A stretch of DNA of 64,000 nt, taken from Triplophysa rosa (taxonomy: Eukaryota; Chordata; Actinopteri; Cypriniformes; Nemacheilidae). The notes beneath the pieces are model-generated. The model worked only from the letters and a program-made list of their open reading frames with translations. It had not been told where the DNA came from and did no database searches. Below, piece after piece: positions 58,501-64,000 of this stretch. How positions within the stretch are numbered: the first letter of the stretch is position 1; the number at the start of each line of letters is the position of its first letter. The position numbers and the translations under genes were made by a program. Location: NCBI RefSeq assembly GCF_024868665.1, contig NC_079907.1, forward strand, positions 14,720,474-14,784,473, in the 5' to 3' direction.

Positions 58501-60530
58501 GCAATTTATAATTGGAATTGAATTGGCTGTTCAGTTGAAAATGTTTCTCCGTAATTTCCACCCATTCTAATAATGACCACTTTAATAAGACAATGTAACT
58601 ATTTTTTTATGAAGCTGACTTTCGCTTTAATTTTTACTTCTTTATAAAATATACTTACTTATAAAGTTTCTTTATAAAGTTTAACATGCTGAATATGAAA
58701 ATCACATTTATTTTTACCATCGACGGTACTCTCAAAACAAAACAAAAAAGATATATTTTCATGTGTATACATTTCAGTATTATTACTCGTACGCAGAAAT
58801 GACAAGGTACTGGCATAACACTGAGCTAAAAAAAAAAAACTGTTTAACATAACAGTTACTAAAAATTAGTCGTCCAAAACTTCAGATGTGTACATTTGAT
58901 CGTTTTTGTCTTTTATGACTGAGAGGCCGTTTACACGAGAGCGTTTTTAACTAAAAACGGAAAACTTTTTATGCGTTTTGGCTGTTCATTTACACGAAAA
59001 CGGCGTTTTGCAGGACTGAACACGCAAACTTTTGAAAACGTGTCTCAAAGTGCAAGTTTTGAAAACGAAGGCATTATCGTTTCGTATAAACTCTGAAGGC
59101 GCCGTTCACGTACCACATACACACGACAGCATTATCAGCATTTACATTTACACCCATCCTGGAAACGATGTATTATGCATGCTGCCAGGCCAGTGGCTTG
59201 CGCACATCCGCACACAGTGTTTTAATCTAAAGCGTTTTGATACACTTTGTCGGCATGTATGTGTGTTTATAGTAGTGTGCATATAAATGTCTCTGCTGGT
59301 TGTAGTTGTGCAGTAAATTTACTTTTTGCTGGAGAATTTATCATGAATATGTCATGCGGCACAAACATGCAGCACGAAGGCCGCAATTATTGTTTGGGGA
59401 ATACTCGCGCATGCCTGAACATGTAATACTCATGCGTATGACGTCATCGTTTTGGGAAAACATGAAACTTTTCTAAAACGCAAAGAAAAAACTTTTCAGT
59501 TTTTTATCGTCTAAACGCACTCTAATATTGTCCTCACGAACCAAGTCACACGAACCATCCCACCTTCCCTGTGCTACAGAAATTTCACTGTGAAAATTTG
59601 AAAATAATTTTTGAAAAATCTTAAAATTTGTACAGTTTTTGTTTATTTGCAATGTACCAATACATCGTGAATAATGATATAAGCTTAAACTTTACTTGAG
59701 CTAAATATACACTAAAACATTGATGCTACATGAAAATAAATATTACCACAATAATTAGCACCACAGAATTGTACAAGAACTAGCCTATAAAAAGGTCGGG
59801 TGAAACAACAGTTTGCTACACTGTGTAATAGTAATGATGATACTGAATGCTGTATAATATGATTTTCAAGGAAACCATTTCTGATGCAGTGATGGCACGT
59901 GAGCGATTATAGCCTGGCGGTAAAAAATGAAAAAAGAGAGGTTGGAAAAGTACCTTTTAGTGCTCAGCTTTTAAAGACAGCATAGATGTATCATTCACTG
60001 CCTAATATTTCACAATTCTCTGCATGCAGTTTAGTTTAGAAGTTGGAAGAATAAAAGTGTTGTCTGATTGAGCGTCTAAAAGAAGAATTTATGATCCGGT
60101 TTGGACTGACGTCATTAAATATTTGCTTGGTTATCTCTAAAGCTCACTTGAATTTCTTTGAGACCATTAGACGTTACGGTGCCTTGGAAGACGATCTGAA
60201 ACCATTTCCTTTTAAATGTGCCTTCATACAAAAATGCTGTCTGTTAAGTTATTGACTGTCTAGGCAGCATGGCAGCAGCCTTCGGTTTTGTCTAATAGAA
60301 AGTTTGAGGTGTGTGACTGTGTATGAAGACAGTGAATGTTCACAGCTGTGCACACTTAACCCAACTGTCAGCTCATGGGCTTGGCTGTGTACAACAGCAT
60401 CACACTGGACATCCGCTTCCCCCCTTGCGTCTACAAGAAGCTGCTGATCCCGCCCATTGTGCCGTGTGACCCCGACACTCCCGTCGGCATGGCGACCCTC
60501 ACCCTGGAAGACCTTCAGCAGGTTATGCCC
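31470..60530 (+). CDS. hectd2: HECT-domain E3 ubiquitin ligase 2 (15 exons, 3' end outside window)
   Basis: Coding exons: 31470-31535, 32307-32433, 37947-38085, 38167-38269, 38875-38964, 39100-39164, 39270-39315, 43585-43694, 44078-44226, 44345-44468, 46728-46824, 47182-47289, 47582-47714, 50055-50143, 60372-60530. They sum to 1605 nt, giving 535 open codons. All introns are GT-AG except intron 1, which appears to be GC-AG. Diagnostic segments: GDWKQVHDFYLTTFDSF, TSPATYVIYAHLLRQIA, KCSWWIPSATKVLSLL, then the HECT N-lobe from about residue 410 (LKVTFVGEAGLDMGGLTKEW, CHWFSSWKCDNYSEFRLVG, LMGLAVYNSITLDIRFPP). Known of the family: the C-lobe cysteine takes ubiquitin from an E2 as a thioester and passes it to substrate. 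That part, about 230 residues, is past 64000. In human HECTD2 also neighbours PCGF5. Confidence 0.95.
31536..32306 (+). other. hectd2: hectd2 intron 1, probable GC-AG intron
   Basis: Begins GCAAGTATT and ends TTGACAG. The GCAAGT donor matches the consensus of the minor GC class. Confidence 0.65.
32307..32433 (+). CDS. hectd2: hectd2 coding exon 2
   Basis: GLDRVPKLPFPSYGSFIST followed by a Ser-rich stretch (GSHSFSSPLLLPAVKQ). This is the poorly conserved N-terminal region; GLDR and the SFIS segment match other HECTD2 proteins. It ends in phase 1, donor GTCAGG. Confidence 0.85.
32434..33415. other. hectd2 intron 2, first part
   Basis: Mostly unrecognised. 32950-32995 (GGAATAGTTGACAC, then AGTTCTGCCATCATTTTC) looks like a worn end of the MITE type at 34735. 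No exon seen. Confidence 0.4.
33880..34642. mobile_element. TTAA-flanked inverted-repeat element, copy 2 (intact)
   Basis: Ends AGATGGGATAACATGC and (reversed) AGATGGGATAACACGTAG, with TTAA at 33876-33879 and 34643-34646. 763 bp. It contains the empty CAAACTAAATACTC site where copy 1 carries a Tc1 element. No transposase, so non-autonomous. Confidence 0.85.
34735..35009. mobile_element. Palindromic MITE (TAGTTCANCCAAAAAC type)
   Basis: The left half TAGTTCATCC ... TCTGTCATCATTTACTCACC; the right half inverted, with TTGAAATGACAAGAGGGTGA and GGGTGAACTA. This is the best-preserved copy of this common type here. Confidence 0.8.
35146..36105. mobile_element. Inner element with TGGGCGGAATG ends
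   Basis: TGGGCGGAATGGCC ... ATTTCACGGAATGAG on the left, and TTATTCCGCGGTAACGGAAT ... CATTCCGCCCA on the right. The arms are diverged but alignable. Confidence 0.55.
36116..37048. mobile_element. Inner element with TTCTCACTCCCGACT ends
   Basis: Inverted repeats of over 35 bp: TCTCACTCCCGACTCGTCAC + ATATTTACGC at the left, GCGTAAATATGTGACAAGTC + GGGAGTGAGAAC at the right. The interior has a short telomere-like run near 36878. No transposase recognised. Confidence 0.7.
36878..36916 (+). repeat. Degenerate TTAGGG-like run
   Basis: GGTTAGGGTTAGGTTTAGGG, then TGAGGTTGGGGTTAGG. Six or so imperfect units inside an inverted-repeat element. Confidence 0.6.
37947..38085 (+). CDS. hectd2: hectd2 coding exon 3
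   Basis: VRELPPICPDVRQKHRIS ... EPIIPIRTKTAKEFQ, all typical of HECTD2. Preceded by a 5.5-kb intron full of nested repeats. Ends phase 2; donor GTACGC. Confidence 0.93.
38167..38269 (+). CDS. hectd2: hectd2 coding exon 4
   Basis: EDLERAAISGDWKQVHDFYL then TTFDSFLELNAAFK. Separated from exon 3 by an intron of only 81 bp. Ends phase 0. Confidence 0.94.
38875..38964 (+). CDS. hectd2: hectd2 coding exon 5
   Basis: KEANAPFNTIEDSGINIRFV then NLVYDALLHT. Phase 0 at both ends. Confidence 0.94.
39100..39164 (+). CDS. hectd2: hectd2 coding exon 6
   Basis: PADTQKSVLKGIINSLLRGW then K; ends phase 2 in Gly, donor GTAAGT. Confidence 0.94.
39270..39315 (+). CDS. hectd2: hectd2 coding exon 7
   Basis: Short exon: PRTKDDLRAYFVLVQ. 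Flanked by TTTCAG and GTAATT; intron 6 is only 105 bp. Confidence 0.93.
39316..39979. other. hectd2 intron 7, first part, with a MITE fragment
   Basis: 39512-39656 has CGGTTTTATAAAAGCAATAA and GGGCTTCGCCTCGTGCC, the type seen better at 49147-49317. The rest is unrecognised. Confidence 0.5.
39980..40869 (-). repeat. 3' LTR of the second element, carrying a SINE
   Basis: About 448 bp longer than its partner. Most of the excess is the SINE at 40268-40632, which replaced about 20 bp. The rest is a segment (about 40080-40193) that the other LTR lacks. Confidence 0.85.
40268..40632 (-). mobile_element. tRNA-derived SINE with duplicated tail, inside the LTR
   Basis: On the minus strand, GTCGTGGCCTAATGGTTAGA is an A-box-like head and GCCGGTTCGATTCCC a B box. 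A body with AAGGCACTTTACCCC and TTAAATGCAGAGGTCACA follows. The last about 82 bp (AGTGAAGTGAAAGTGACC ... CCATCCAGAGAGT) is present twice in tandem. It resembles the fish HE1-type SINEs. Confidence 0.85.
40870..40885 (-). other. Polypurine tract of the second LTR element
   Basis: Read on the minus strand, AAGGGGGAGGGGGCTC lies directly before the 3' LTR. Such tracts prime plus-strand synthesis. The element at 4035 has a similar G-rich tract at about 5980. Confidence 0.65.
40920..41474 (-). CDS. Ser/Pro/Gln repeat ORF with hydrophobic tail (second LTR element)
   Basis: 184 residues: SSPVQPASSPV-type repeats, then a Pro-rich segment ending PPPLPCLLFLL and a hydrophobic stretch. It matches the frame at 5168-5971 in order and character. 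Function unknown; translation not shown. Confidence 0.35.
   Translation of the reverse strand: MSSPVQPVSSPASSPVQPASSPVQPVSSPVIQPASSLASSPVQPASSPVQPASSPVSSPASIPVIQPASSPVIQPASSPVIQPAPSPAFSPASQPVQPALYRTGTSAVPPRTSFPKSPRTLRSRAQPGTRTVSPTSPCLSPPPLPCLLFLLSHPNPAVILSCLPLVMLSMCIWILPVTQSVLSC
41170..41480 (-). repeat. Tandem repeat of the second LTR element
   Basis: Imperfect units built on GGACTGGACGCCGGCTG (+ strand), about 300 bp. This is a different unit sequence from the element at 4035 but in the same position. Confidence 0.75.
41510..42085 (-). pseudogene. Gag-like remnant and conserved block of the second LTR element
   Basis: The minus strand begins right after the 5' LTR with a frame containing TQEPKLNPAGSPIDRLS (compare NRPRKNPAGCSMEVERS in the other element). 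It shifts frame and ends in the GKRGRRESWGSSSEDSNPEP block. Several frames are needed, so it looks broken. Confidence 0.5.
42086..42527 (-). repeat. 5' LTR of the second element
   Basis: TGTCACGAAAGTCGCGG ... GGTAGGACCGAGACA. Shorter than its partner by a deletion after AAAACACCC. Confidence 0.88.
42533..43584. other. Rest of hectd2 intron 7
   Basis: Starts AT-rich (42530-42660), then unique sequence without exon or repeat I can name, up to the exon 8 acceptor. Confidence 0.4.
43585..43694 (+). CDS. hectd2: hectd2 coding exon 8
   Basis: NPQYTSPATYVIYAHLLRQI, then AALAEADHHFLMHWFK. Follows a 4.3-kb intron that holds the LTR element at 39980. Confidence 0.94.
44078..44226 (+). CDS. hectd2: hectd2 coding exon 9
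   Basis: LPQKRFKQLVERLQVF ... RLFPAKPEELPPMAKCSWW ... KVLSLL. Ends phase 1; donor GTGAGT. Confidence 0.95.
44345..44468 (+). CDS. hectd2: hectd2 coding exon 10
   Basis: NAANSISCPPIIPFSDFYN then TLDHIDFMEDYHTWQAHG. Ends phase 2 in Arg; donor GTGCAT. Confidence 0.94.
44525..45487. repeat. Dispersed fish repeat (AAGGAACANTNC...CGCCTTTAAA)
   Basis: Starts TTAAAGGAACAATACGG and ends AGAACTGCGCCTTTAAA, so TTAAAGG is inverted at the two ends. GGAGGATCTATTGACAG is shared with 8018-8195. No coding sequence recognised. Confidence 0.55.
45483..45655. mobile_element. Short copy of the TTAAAGGGGTCATAT element
   Basis: Ends TTTAAAGGGGTCATAT and ATATGACTCCTTTAAAG. The interior matches 13356-13938 but lacks its middle. 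The left end overlaps the tail of the previous repeat, which has the same TTTAAAGG. Confidence 0.7.
45656..46727. other. Rest of hectd2 intron 10
   Basis: Unique AT-rich sequence, except for the SINE at 46160-46341. A GGCATATTTTGTGCCCC / GCATATTTTGTAGCCCC pair at about 46097 and 46411 brackets the SINE, suggesting that it sits in an older local duplication. Confidence 0.4.
46160..46341 (-). mobile_element. tRNA-derived SINE (copy 2)
   Basis: Same family as 10546-10724: GTCGGAGCACTGCCCAC and GGGAAAGGACC on the + strand, A-box-like head at the right end, A/T-rich tail at the left. Confidence 0.65.
46728..46824 (+). CDS. hectd2: hectd2 coding exon 11
   Basis: FTFCQFPFILSTVVKKAIIQ then RDSEQQMISMAR. 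Acceptor TTGACAG, donor GTAAAG, phase 0 at the end. Confidence 0.94.
47182..47289 (+). CDS. hectd2: hectd2 coding exon 12
   Basis: QTLVDKVSRRQRVDMSLLFL then NIKVRRLQLVSDSLDE, leading into the HECT domain. Phase 0 at both ends. Confidence 0.94.
47582..47714 (+). CDS. hectd2: hectd2 coding exon 13 (HECT N-lobe start)
   Basis: LSRKRADLKKKLKVTFVGEA, then GLDMGGLTKEWFLLLIRQIF: the hallmark opening of a HECT domain. Ends phase 1, donor GTAAGA. Confidence 0.95.
47715..50054. other. hectd2 intron 13
   Basis: Contains a CACTGAAAAAAATATAT-type MITE end at 48327-48475 and a TTCGCGTCGTGCC-type element at 49147-49317. The remainder is unrecognised AT-rich sequence. Confidence 0.4.
49147..49317. mobile_element. 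Foldback element with CCGTTTTATAAAAGCAATAA ends
   Basis: The two halves pair: GCAGTGGGTTACAGTGCATT and its inverted copy AATGCACTGTAACCCACTGC. The loop contains CGCTTCGCGTCGTGCC. A decayed copy lies at 39512-39656. Confidence 0.75.
50055..50143 (+). CDS. hectd2: hectd2 coding exon 14
   Basis: MFTYVNESQCHWFSSWKCDN then YSEFRLVGA, part of the HECT N-lobe. Followed by a 10.2-kb intron containing a hAT element and a DIRS-like element. Confidence 0.94.
50144..52099. other. hectd2 intron 14, first part
   Basis: 50400-50830 is richer in GC and has open frames on both strands, but I recognise neither a protein nor a repeat. 51100-51630 begins TTAAAGCAGCAGTCCGCAAG and looks like a dispersed repeat, with a short open frame at 51435-51620 that I cannot assign. 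Confidence 0.35.
52108..52983. mobile_element. hAT-type element with perfect 8-bp target duplication
   Basis: Ends TAGGCATGTGCCGGTAT and (reversed) TAGACATGTGCCGATAT. TTGCTGGC stands at 52100-52107 and 52984-52991. No transposase; non-autonomous. Confidence 0.85.
53349..53455. repeat. Inverted terminal repeat of DIRS-like element 1 (3' side)
   Basis: Pairs with 57868-57967. The outermost part differs between the two ends (here CTCGATTCCCTGATGGAGGG, there GGTTCCCTTTCTGTCGGTCT reversed), as in DIRS elements with unequal repeat edges. Confidence 0.8.
54077..54671 (-). pseudogene. Tyrosine recombinase remnant of DIRS-like element 1
   Basis: The minus strand carries RALRRYLDRTQS and, in another frame, SSWALAQGASLADICRAAGW, both typical of the C-terminal catalytic half of DIRS tyrosine recombinases. 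The region of the nucleophilic Tyr reads VRFQYLRAEP rather than VRFYNL, and frames shift within the domain. The enzyme normally joins the circular DNA intermediate into the genome. Not functional. Confidence 0.75.
54830..55545 (-). pseudogene. Reverse transcriptase remnant of DIRS-like element 1
   Basis: Contains LITQKRILTSVRCQDWF upstream and VRVLNYLDNWLILALSR in the frame 55261-54830. The catalytic box normally reads YLDD; here the second Asp is Asn. Frameshifts separate the fingers from the palm. Confidence 0.8.
56361..56753 (-). pseudogene. Gag remnant of DIRS-like element 1
   Basis: 130-residue open frame with EFRAATDLALRVTKVTTRAL and KVRFLDAPVSQ, the most conserved part of DIRS gag proteins. 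The frame is lost on both sides, and pieces continue up to 57368 (a Ser/Asp-rich N-terminal part starting MASSEGDMSITV). Confidence 0.75.
56976..57368 (-). pseudogene. N-terminal gag piece of DIRS-like element 1
   Basis: 130 residues, Ser/Asp-rich, with a SAMLSRAA segment like the helical start of DIRS gag. Out of frame with the 56361-56753 piece. Confidence 0.5.
57868..57967. repeat. Inverted terminal repeat of DIRS-like element 1 (5' side)
   Basis: Reverse complement of 53349-53455 through CATTGGCCTTTTCTAAATAC and ATAGGTTCTCAAGACAAACC. The outer end reads GACCGACAGAAAGGGAACC. Confidence 0.8.
58020..58922. other. hectd2 intron 14, segment without recognised content
   Basis: AT-rich sequence with no element ends or coding sequence I can support. 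Confidence 0.4.
58923..59525. mobile_element. Inverted-repeat element with GTTTACACGAGAGCGTTTTTA end
   Basis: GGCCGTTTACACGAGAGCG on the left and, reversed, GAGTGCGTTTAGACGATAAA on the right; AAAACG-rich arms. No transposase. Confidence 0.6.
59526..60371. other. End of hectd2 intron 14
   Basis: Unrecognised, AT-rich up to the exon 15 acceptor. Confidence 0.4.
60372..60530 (+). CDS. hectd2: hectd2 coding exon 15 (last in window)
   Basis: LMGLAVYNSITLDIRFPPCV ... YKKLLIPPIVPCDPDTPVG ... LEDLQQVMP. This is the E2-binding side of the N-lobe. Donor GTATGT. I found no further exon before 64000, so the C-lobe must lie downstream. Confidence 0.94.
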
Positions 60531-61995
60531 GTATGTACACAAGCTGTGACACACACATGTGATATTATATCGGCTTTTTCAGCCAACAAATGTTTCAATC
60601 CGATGCATTTGTCAATCACTGATGGGTAAATCACTTACACGTCAACAAATAATTCCTGTTAAACTTATGCAACATAAAGATAAACTGATGACGTCCATAT
60701 GTGCTACTACAGTATAAAAAGCATTTTTCCTTTTATGGTGGCATCGAATAGTAGATAATAAATTAGCTGCATGGATAACTGATAGAAAAGCATAAGCATT
60801 GAGTCATTGGGGTTAAAAATAGCGCATGCACATCACCCAGCTGTCACTGGCTCAAACACGGCTGTCGTCTGGTTGCCTGGATGAGCTAAATGAGGTTCAG
60901 ATGGTTCATTGTTCTGAGGACCACAGCTGCAGCATTCTGCTACCTTTCAACTCAGCTGATAAAGCCATGCATGTCCTGTCAATCAGTGTGGTGTTTTTGT
61001 TTTAGTGTTGTTTTCACCTTTAAACTGCTTAACCCCTTAAAATAATTTCTGTCCAATGTACGAATATTTATATGGAATGTCTCATTATAGGACATATGGA
61101 GCACTTTTTTAATTCATCGAATATCTTTTTATGTTTATGTGTTGACTAGAAATTTGCCTAGGACAAAATGTTAAGCATAGTTTGTCAAACACATATAGAT
61201 TTTTTTGTGACACCCTGGTTTGGTATAATTATGCAGTTTTTGTAGCTTTTCCTTTTTTAAAGAAATGATGTCAGACGATGGCTTTTTCCAAACTTCGTCA
61301 ATGACTTTATTTGTCCAACAGAGGGCGCTCAATATCAGGCATTTCCTCTGCAGCCCGCCTTCGTGCCATAAAAAAGCCAAGTACAGTACAGTACTGTCTG
61401 CTTAAATATAATATTAAAGTGGCGTGTATTTTTACAAAACGTCTTCAGTTGGTTAAGCTCAGCTTTCGTGTTTATTTCTCTTCATTCTTGTGTTACTGCA
61501 GAGTCTGATTTAAATGAGCCAGATGTTCTAAGAGTCTCTGGCTTCCTCCAAACTTACATAACTGCCTTCAGGCGCTGTTTGCTTCCCTGTTCAAACTTTC
61601 CAAAGGTGATGCGGAGTCTCTAAAAGTCTCTAAAGTTACTTTTAATAAAAATATCTACAAGATTTCCACAGCTCGCGTTCCATACAGACCAAACGTCTCT
61701 TAAATCTCTATTAGTTTAGGCTACTAGCACAGATCATTTGCACTAGAATGAAAGGCTGACCCTAATGTGCAGATTTAAATCATAAACAAGGGTAAGCCAG
61801 AAGAGTATTTTGATACAGTAACAAAACTTTTATGTTTTAAATACAATATATTTAAGTAGTTTTTTAGGATTTGCATACACTGTAAAAACATAATTTTACA
61901 GATTTTTTTAAAATACGGTCAAAAACTGTATTCAACTCAAATTACAGGAAAAGACTGAAAGAAAAGAAAAGCAAGAAAACCGTAATTTTACTGGA
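60531..61995. other. hectd2 intron 15, first part
   Basis: No next hectd2 exon found. 61878-61995 is a CACTGTAAAAACATAATTTT MITE-like stretch, into which the following DIRS-like element seems to have inserted. The rest is unrecognised. Confidence 0.45.
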
Positions 61996-62075
61996 AAACG
62001 TCTCTGGTTACTGTCGTAACCTCGGTTCCCTGAGAAGCGGGAACGAGACATTGCGGAAGCTTCCGCATATGGGAA
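61996..62075. repeat. Inverted terminal repeat of DIRS-like element 2 (3' side)
   Basis: Carries CTCGGTTCCCTGAGAAGCGG, GAACGAGACATTGCGGAAGC and TTCCGCATATGGGAACT. The last two parts recur in the same direction at 63480-63510, in the internal complementary region. Confidence 0.75.
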
Positions 62076-62254
62076 CTCCTCCCTTCTCACCTCTCCTTAA
62101 GTCTTATTGGATAACGCCAGTGAAACTGGCCAATTGTCGCGCTCGCAACCGAATATAATTACTGGTGACACGAGACAGTATCAATACAGTGCACAGCGAC
62201 AATACCTCAGAATCTGCGATAGAACGCCTCCAAGGCTGACACGCGACGAACATG

Positions 62255-63512
62255 GCGGCTAGCGCAATGTCTCGTTCCCGCTTCGCAGGGAACCGAGGTT
62301 ACGACAGTAACCGGAGACGTTCCCTATCGAGCAGTGTTAATTTTGACAGCACATTTTGATTTAGTTTTAGTCATAGTCTTTTGACGAAAATGCAATTTAG
62401 TTTTAGTCGCATTTTAGTCAACCCCATCATTTTAGTTTTAGTCTAGTTTTAGTCGACGAAATATGAAAAACATTTTAGTCGAATAAATATACATTATATT
62501 TAGTCTACTAAAATCTAAATGGTTTAAATCATTTACTTGGTGTAATTATATGTTCTGTACAAAGATTCAACTGTTTTGACATAATTTACTTCACCTTAGA
62601 ATGAAATTAAACCACAATTAAACAAAGGTCATTACCTTTATAAAGTTCAGTAACTAGATATGCATTGTTGGAACACAGAATATTAGACCATGAACGACAT
62701 GTTCCAGTTCATTCAATCCCATTTGACTCAAATGACTCGTAAGTAGGGTGTGTTCATTCAGTTCATTCAACCAATGAAACGCTCTGACAGGGCTCACACT
62801 CAAAGGCTATTGGCTCATGGCATGTCTCTTTGAAGAAAGAGCTGCACTGTCTTTGCTTGATACAGCAATGAATGAGAAATAGCTTTCATATAAATTGTAT
62901 TACATTTCTTTAGTCATGCGAACATGTTACATATTTGGTTCGAATGTACAGTTTGACTCACTTCATCACTTCTATAATCAGTAGAGGACAGCGCTGGTTT
63001 CTTTTGGCTGACTTTATGTTGCATTTCACGTTATGCAGCAGCTCGTGTTAAGTTAACATTGGCATATAAAAACATTTGAGCTTCCTTTGTAATGTGTTTC
63101 GGGGTGACTCACCTGCAGTCGCGCTTCAAGTTTGCGGCGTTTTACCGGCGATCGTGAAGGAAAATAGACGCTTTGTAACCCGCGTGGAGACACAGAATAC
63201 ATGTGTGTGCTTCCCCTTCTCCCAGAGACTTCTCTCTACCGTTTATATGAGATAAGCACATGCGCGCAAACTGATGTCCGCCAGGTGGGATAAGAATATT
63301 TTTGTCTCGTTTTTATTAGTTGACGAAAATGTCAGTATATTTTTATTACAGTTTTAGTTATCATGCATTCATTTTTATTTAGTTATCGTCTCGTTTTCGT
63401 CAGTGAAAACATGTCGTTAACGAATACTTTTCGTTGTAGTTTTCGTCAACGAAATTAACACTGCTATCGAGAGCAGTCTCTCGACATTGCGGAAGCTTCC
63501 GCATATGGGAAC
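62255..63512. other. Internal complementary region of DIRS-like element 2 (split by a hAT)
   Basis: Joining 62255-62323 to 63472-63512 gives: reverse complement of the 3' terminal repeat edge (CGCAATGTCTCGTTCCCGCT ... GGGAACCGAGGTTACGACAG), followed by GACGTTCCCTATCGAGAGCA and CTCTCGACATTGCGGAAGC. The latter should be the edge of the 5' terminal repeat, since it matches the 5' edge of element 1 (GTCTCTCGACGTTGTG). Such a joined copy of both edges is what a DIRS internal complementary region is, thought to template the repeat ends during replication. Confidence 0.7.
62332..63463. mobile_element. hAT-type element inside DIRS-like element 2
   Basis: Ends CAGTGTTAATTTTGACAG and (reversed) CAGTGTTAATTTCGTTGACG; CTATCGAG at 62324-62331 and 63464-63471 is a perfect 8-bp duplication. 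Rich in TTTTAGTC and GACGAAAA motifs near both ends. 1.13 kb, no transposase recognised. Confidence 0.9.
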
Positions 63513-63833
63513 TGTATACAATCCCGCCGTGAGAGTAGCAAGACAGCCGTACACCGACCGCATACATTCACCAGTGTTAAGCACACAGATGAACCAATCG
63601 CGAAGTCGTCTTGAAGGGCCAGCTGATTGGCTGAGACAGAACAATGAGCTGCAAGAACGGTCTTCTACAAAATTTGCATATCTCAGCCAAAGAAATGAGC
63701 GGGCTGCACTGAGACAGGGCAGACACCACAATAGTAAAAGTCAGCGTGGAAACCCGGGCAGATATATTGCAAGTCCAGTAACACCAAGCACAGAGTTAAC
63801 AGTAACATGGTAACAACTGCACAATACAGGAGA

Positions 63834-64000
63834 TCAGCAACTAGGTAACATTGAGCTGTCCGTACTCACTGAGAGGACATGTGAGGCTAAGGAGGATACA
63901 TCCAGCCTGTAGAATCTGGCGAAGGTGTTCTGTGAAGACCAGCCAGCCACACAACAGATGTCGTTAATAGAAACGCCTCTAGCCCAAGCCCACGAAGAGG
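63834..64000 (-). CDS. Tyrosine recombinase C-terminus of DIRS-like element 2 (partial)
   Basis: From the right edge the minus strand reads SSWAWARGVSINDICCVAGW, then SSQNTFARFYRLDVSS and on to TGA at 63836-63834. This matches the last part of DIRS tyrosine recombinases; the Tyr of RFYRLDV is the probable nucleophile. About 54 residues in one open frame, in contrast with the broken copy at 54077. The domain's other catalytic residues (Arg, His, Arg) lie beyond the window. Confidence 0.8.
   Translation of the reverse strand, partial: SSWAWARGVSINDICCVAGWSSQNTFARFYRLDVSSLASHVLSVSTDSSMLPSC

Larger units (their letters stand above)
61996..64000 (-). mobile_element. DIRS-like retrotransposon 2 (3' end; continues past the edge)
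   Basis: The inverted terminal repeat starts at about 61996 (GTAACCTCGGTTCCCTGAGA, AACGAGACATTGCGGAAGC), followed by 200 bp of interior and then an internal complementary region, into which a hAT element has inserted. Then comes the C-terminal end of a tyrosine recombinase on the minus strand, reading in from the right edge. It is homologous in its end to DIRS-like element 1 (AACGTCT...GTAACCTCG...TTCCCTGA). Gag and reverse transcriptase should lie beyond 64000. Confidence 0.8.

Noticed and set aside
60531..61995. Further hectd2 exons
   Set aside because: I looked for the next conserved HECT segment (after LQQVMP) and for the catalytic-cysteine region and found neither before the DIRS-like element.

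Overview
The window is nuclear DNA of a ray-finned fish, probably a cypriniform or close relative. It has short exons with GT-AG introns and no bacterial-type gene packing. Its repeats are typical of teleosts: Tc1-like elements, hAT elements with 8-bp target duplications, an L2-like LINE with its tail-sharing SINEs, DIRS-like tyrosine-recombinase retroelements and many foldback MITEs. The family assignments of repeats come from visible termini, target duplications and protein motifs, not from a database search.

Two host genes lie head to tail on the + strand. pcgf5 (Polycomb group RING finger 5) has eight coding exons from 3352 to 18985. Splicing them gives an unbroken 235-residue protein with a complete RING and a C-terminal RAWUL ubiquitin-like domain. 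hectd2 (HECT-domain E3 ubiquitin ligase 2) starts at about 31470 and runs off the right edge. Fifteen coding exons can be placed (to 60530); they join in frame to 535 codons, covering the N-terminal region and most of the HECT N-lobe. The catalytic-cysteine C-lobe lies beyond 64000. The pair is also adjacent in human (10q23.32), so this is conserved synteny. Both proteins work in ubiquitin transfer: PCGF5 in variant PRC1 (H2A ubiquitination), HECTD2 as a HECT ligase.

Layout: 1-3351 is upstream sequence. 3352-20400 is pcgf5, with introns holding a non-autonomous LTR retrotransposon (4035-6551), SINEs, MITEs, and a three-level nest (LINE within Tc1 within a TTAA-flanked element, 14544-17409). 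20400-31050 is intergenic, with two solo LTRs of the same LTR family (one at 17913-18484 is inside the last pcgf5 intron, the other at 23011-23518), a hAT element, a second Tc1-like element, a hAT MITE and a long CT microsatellite directly upstream of hectd2. 31050-64000 is hectd2. Its introns hold a stack of nested inverted-repeat elements (33416-37668), a second LTR retrotransposon of the same family (39980-42527), a hAT element (52108-52983), a decayed DIRS-like element inside a MITE (53184-58019), and the 3' end of a second, better preserved DIRS-like element (61996 to the edge) with a hAT element inserted in it.

The most informative points are: the two DIRS-like elements, one showing inverted terminal repeat plus internal complementary region; an LTR family that keeps a short gag-like ORF, a Ser/Pro/Gln/Ala-rich repeat and a hydrophobic tail but no visible pol; a probable GC-AG intron in hectd2; and the insertion order that can be read from an empty paralogous site.
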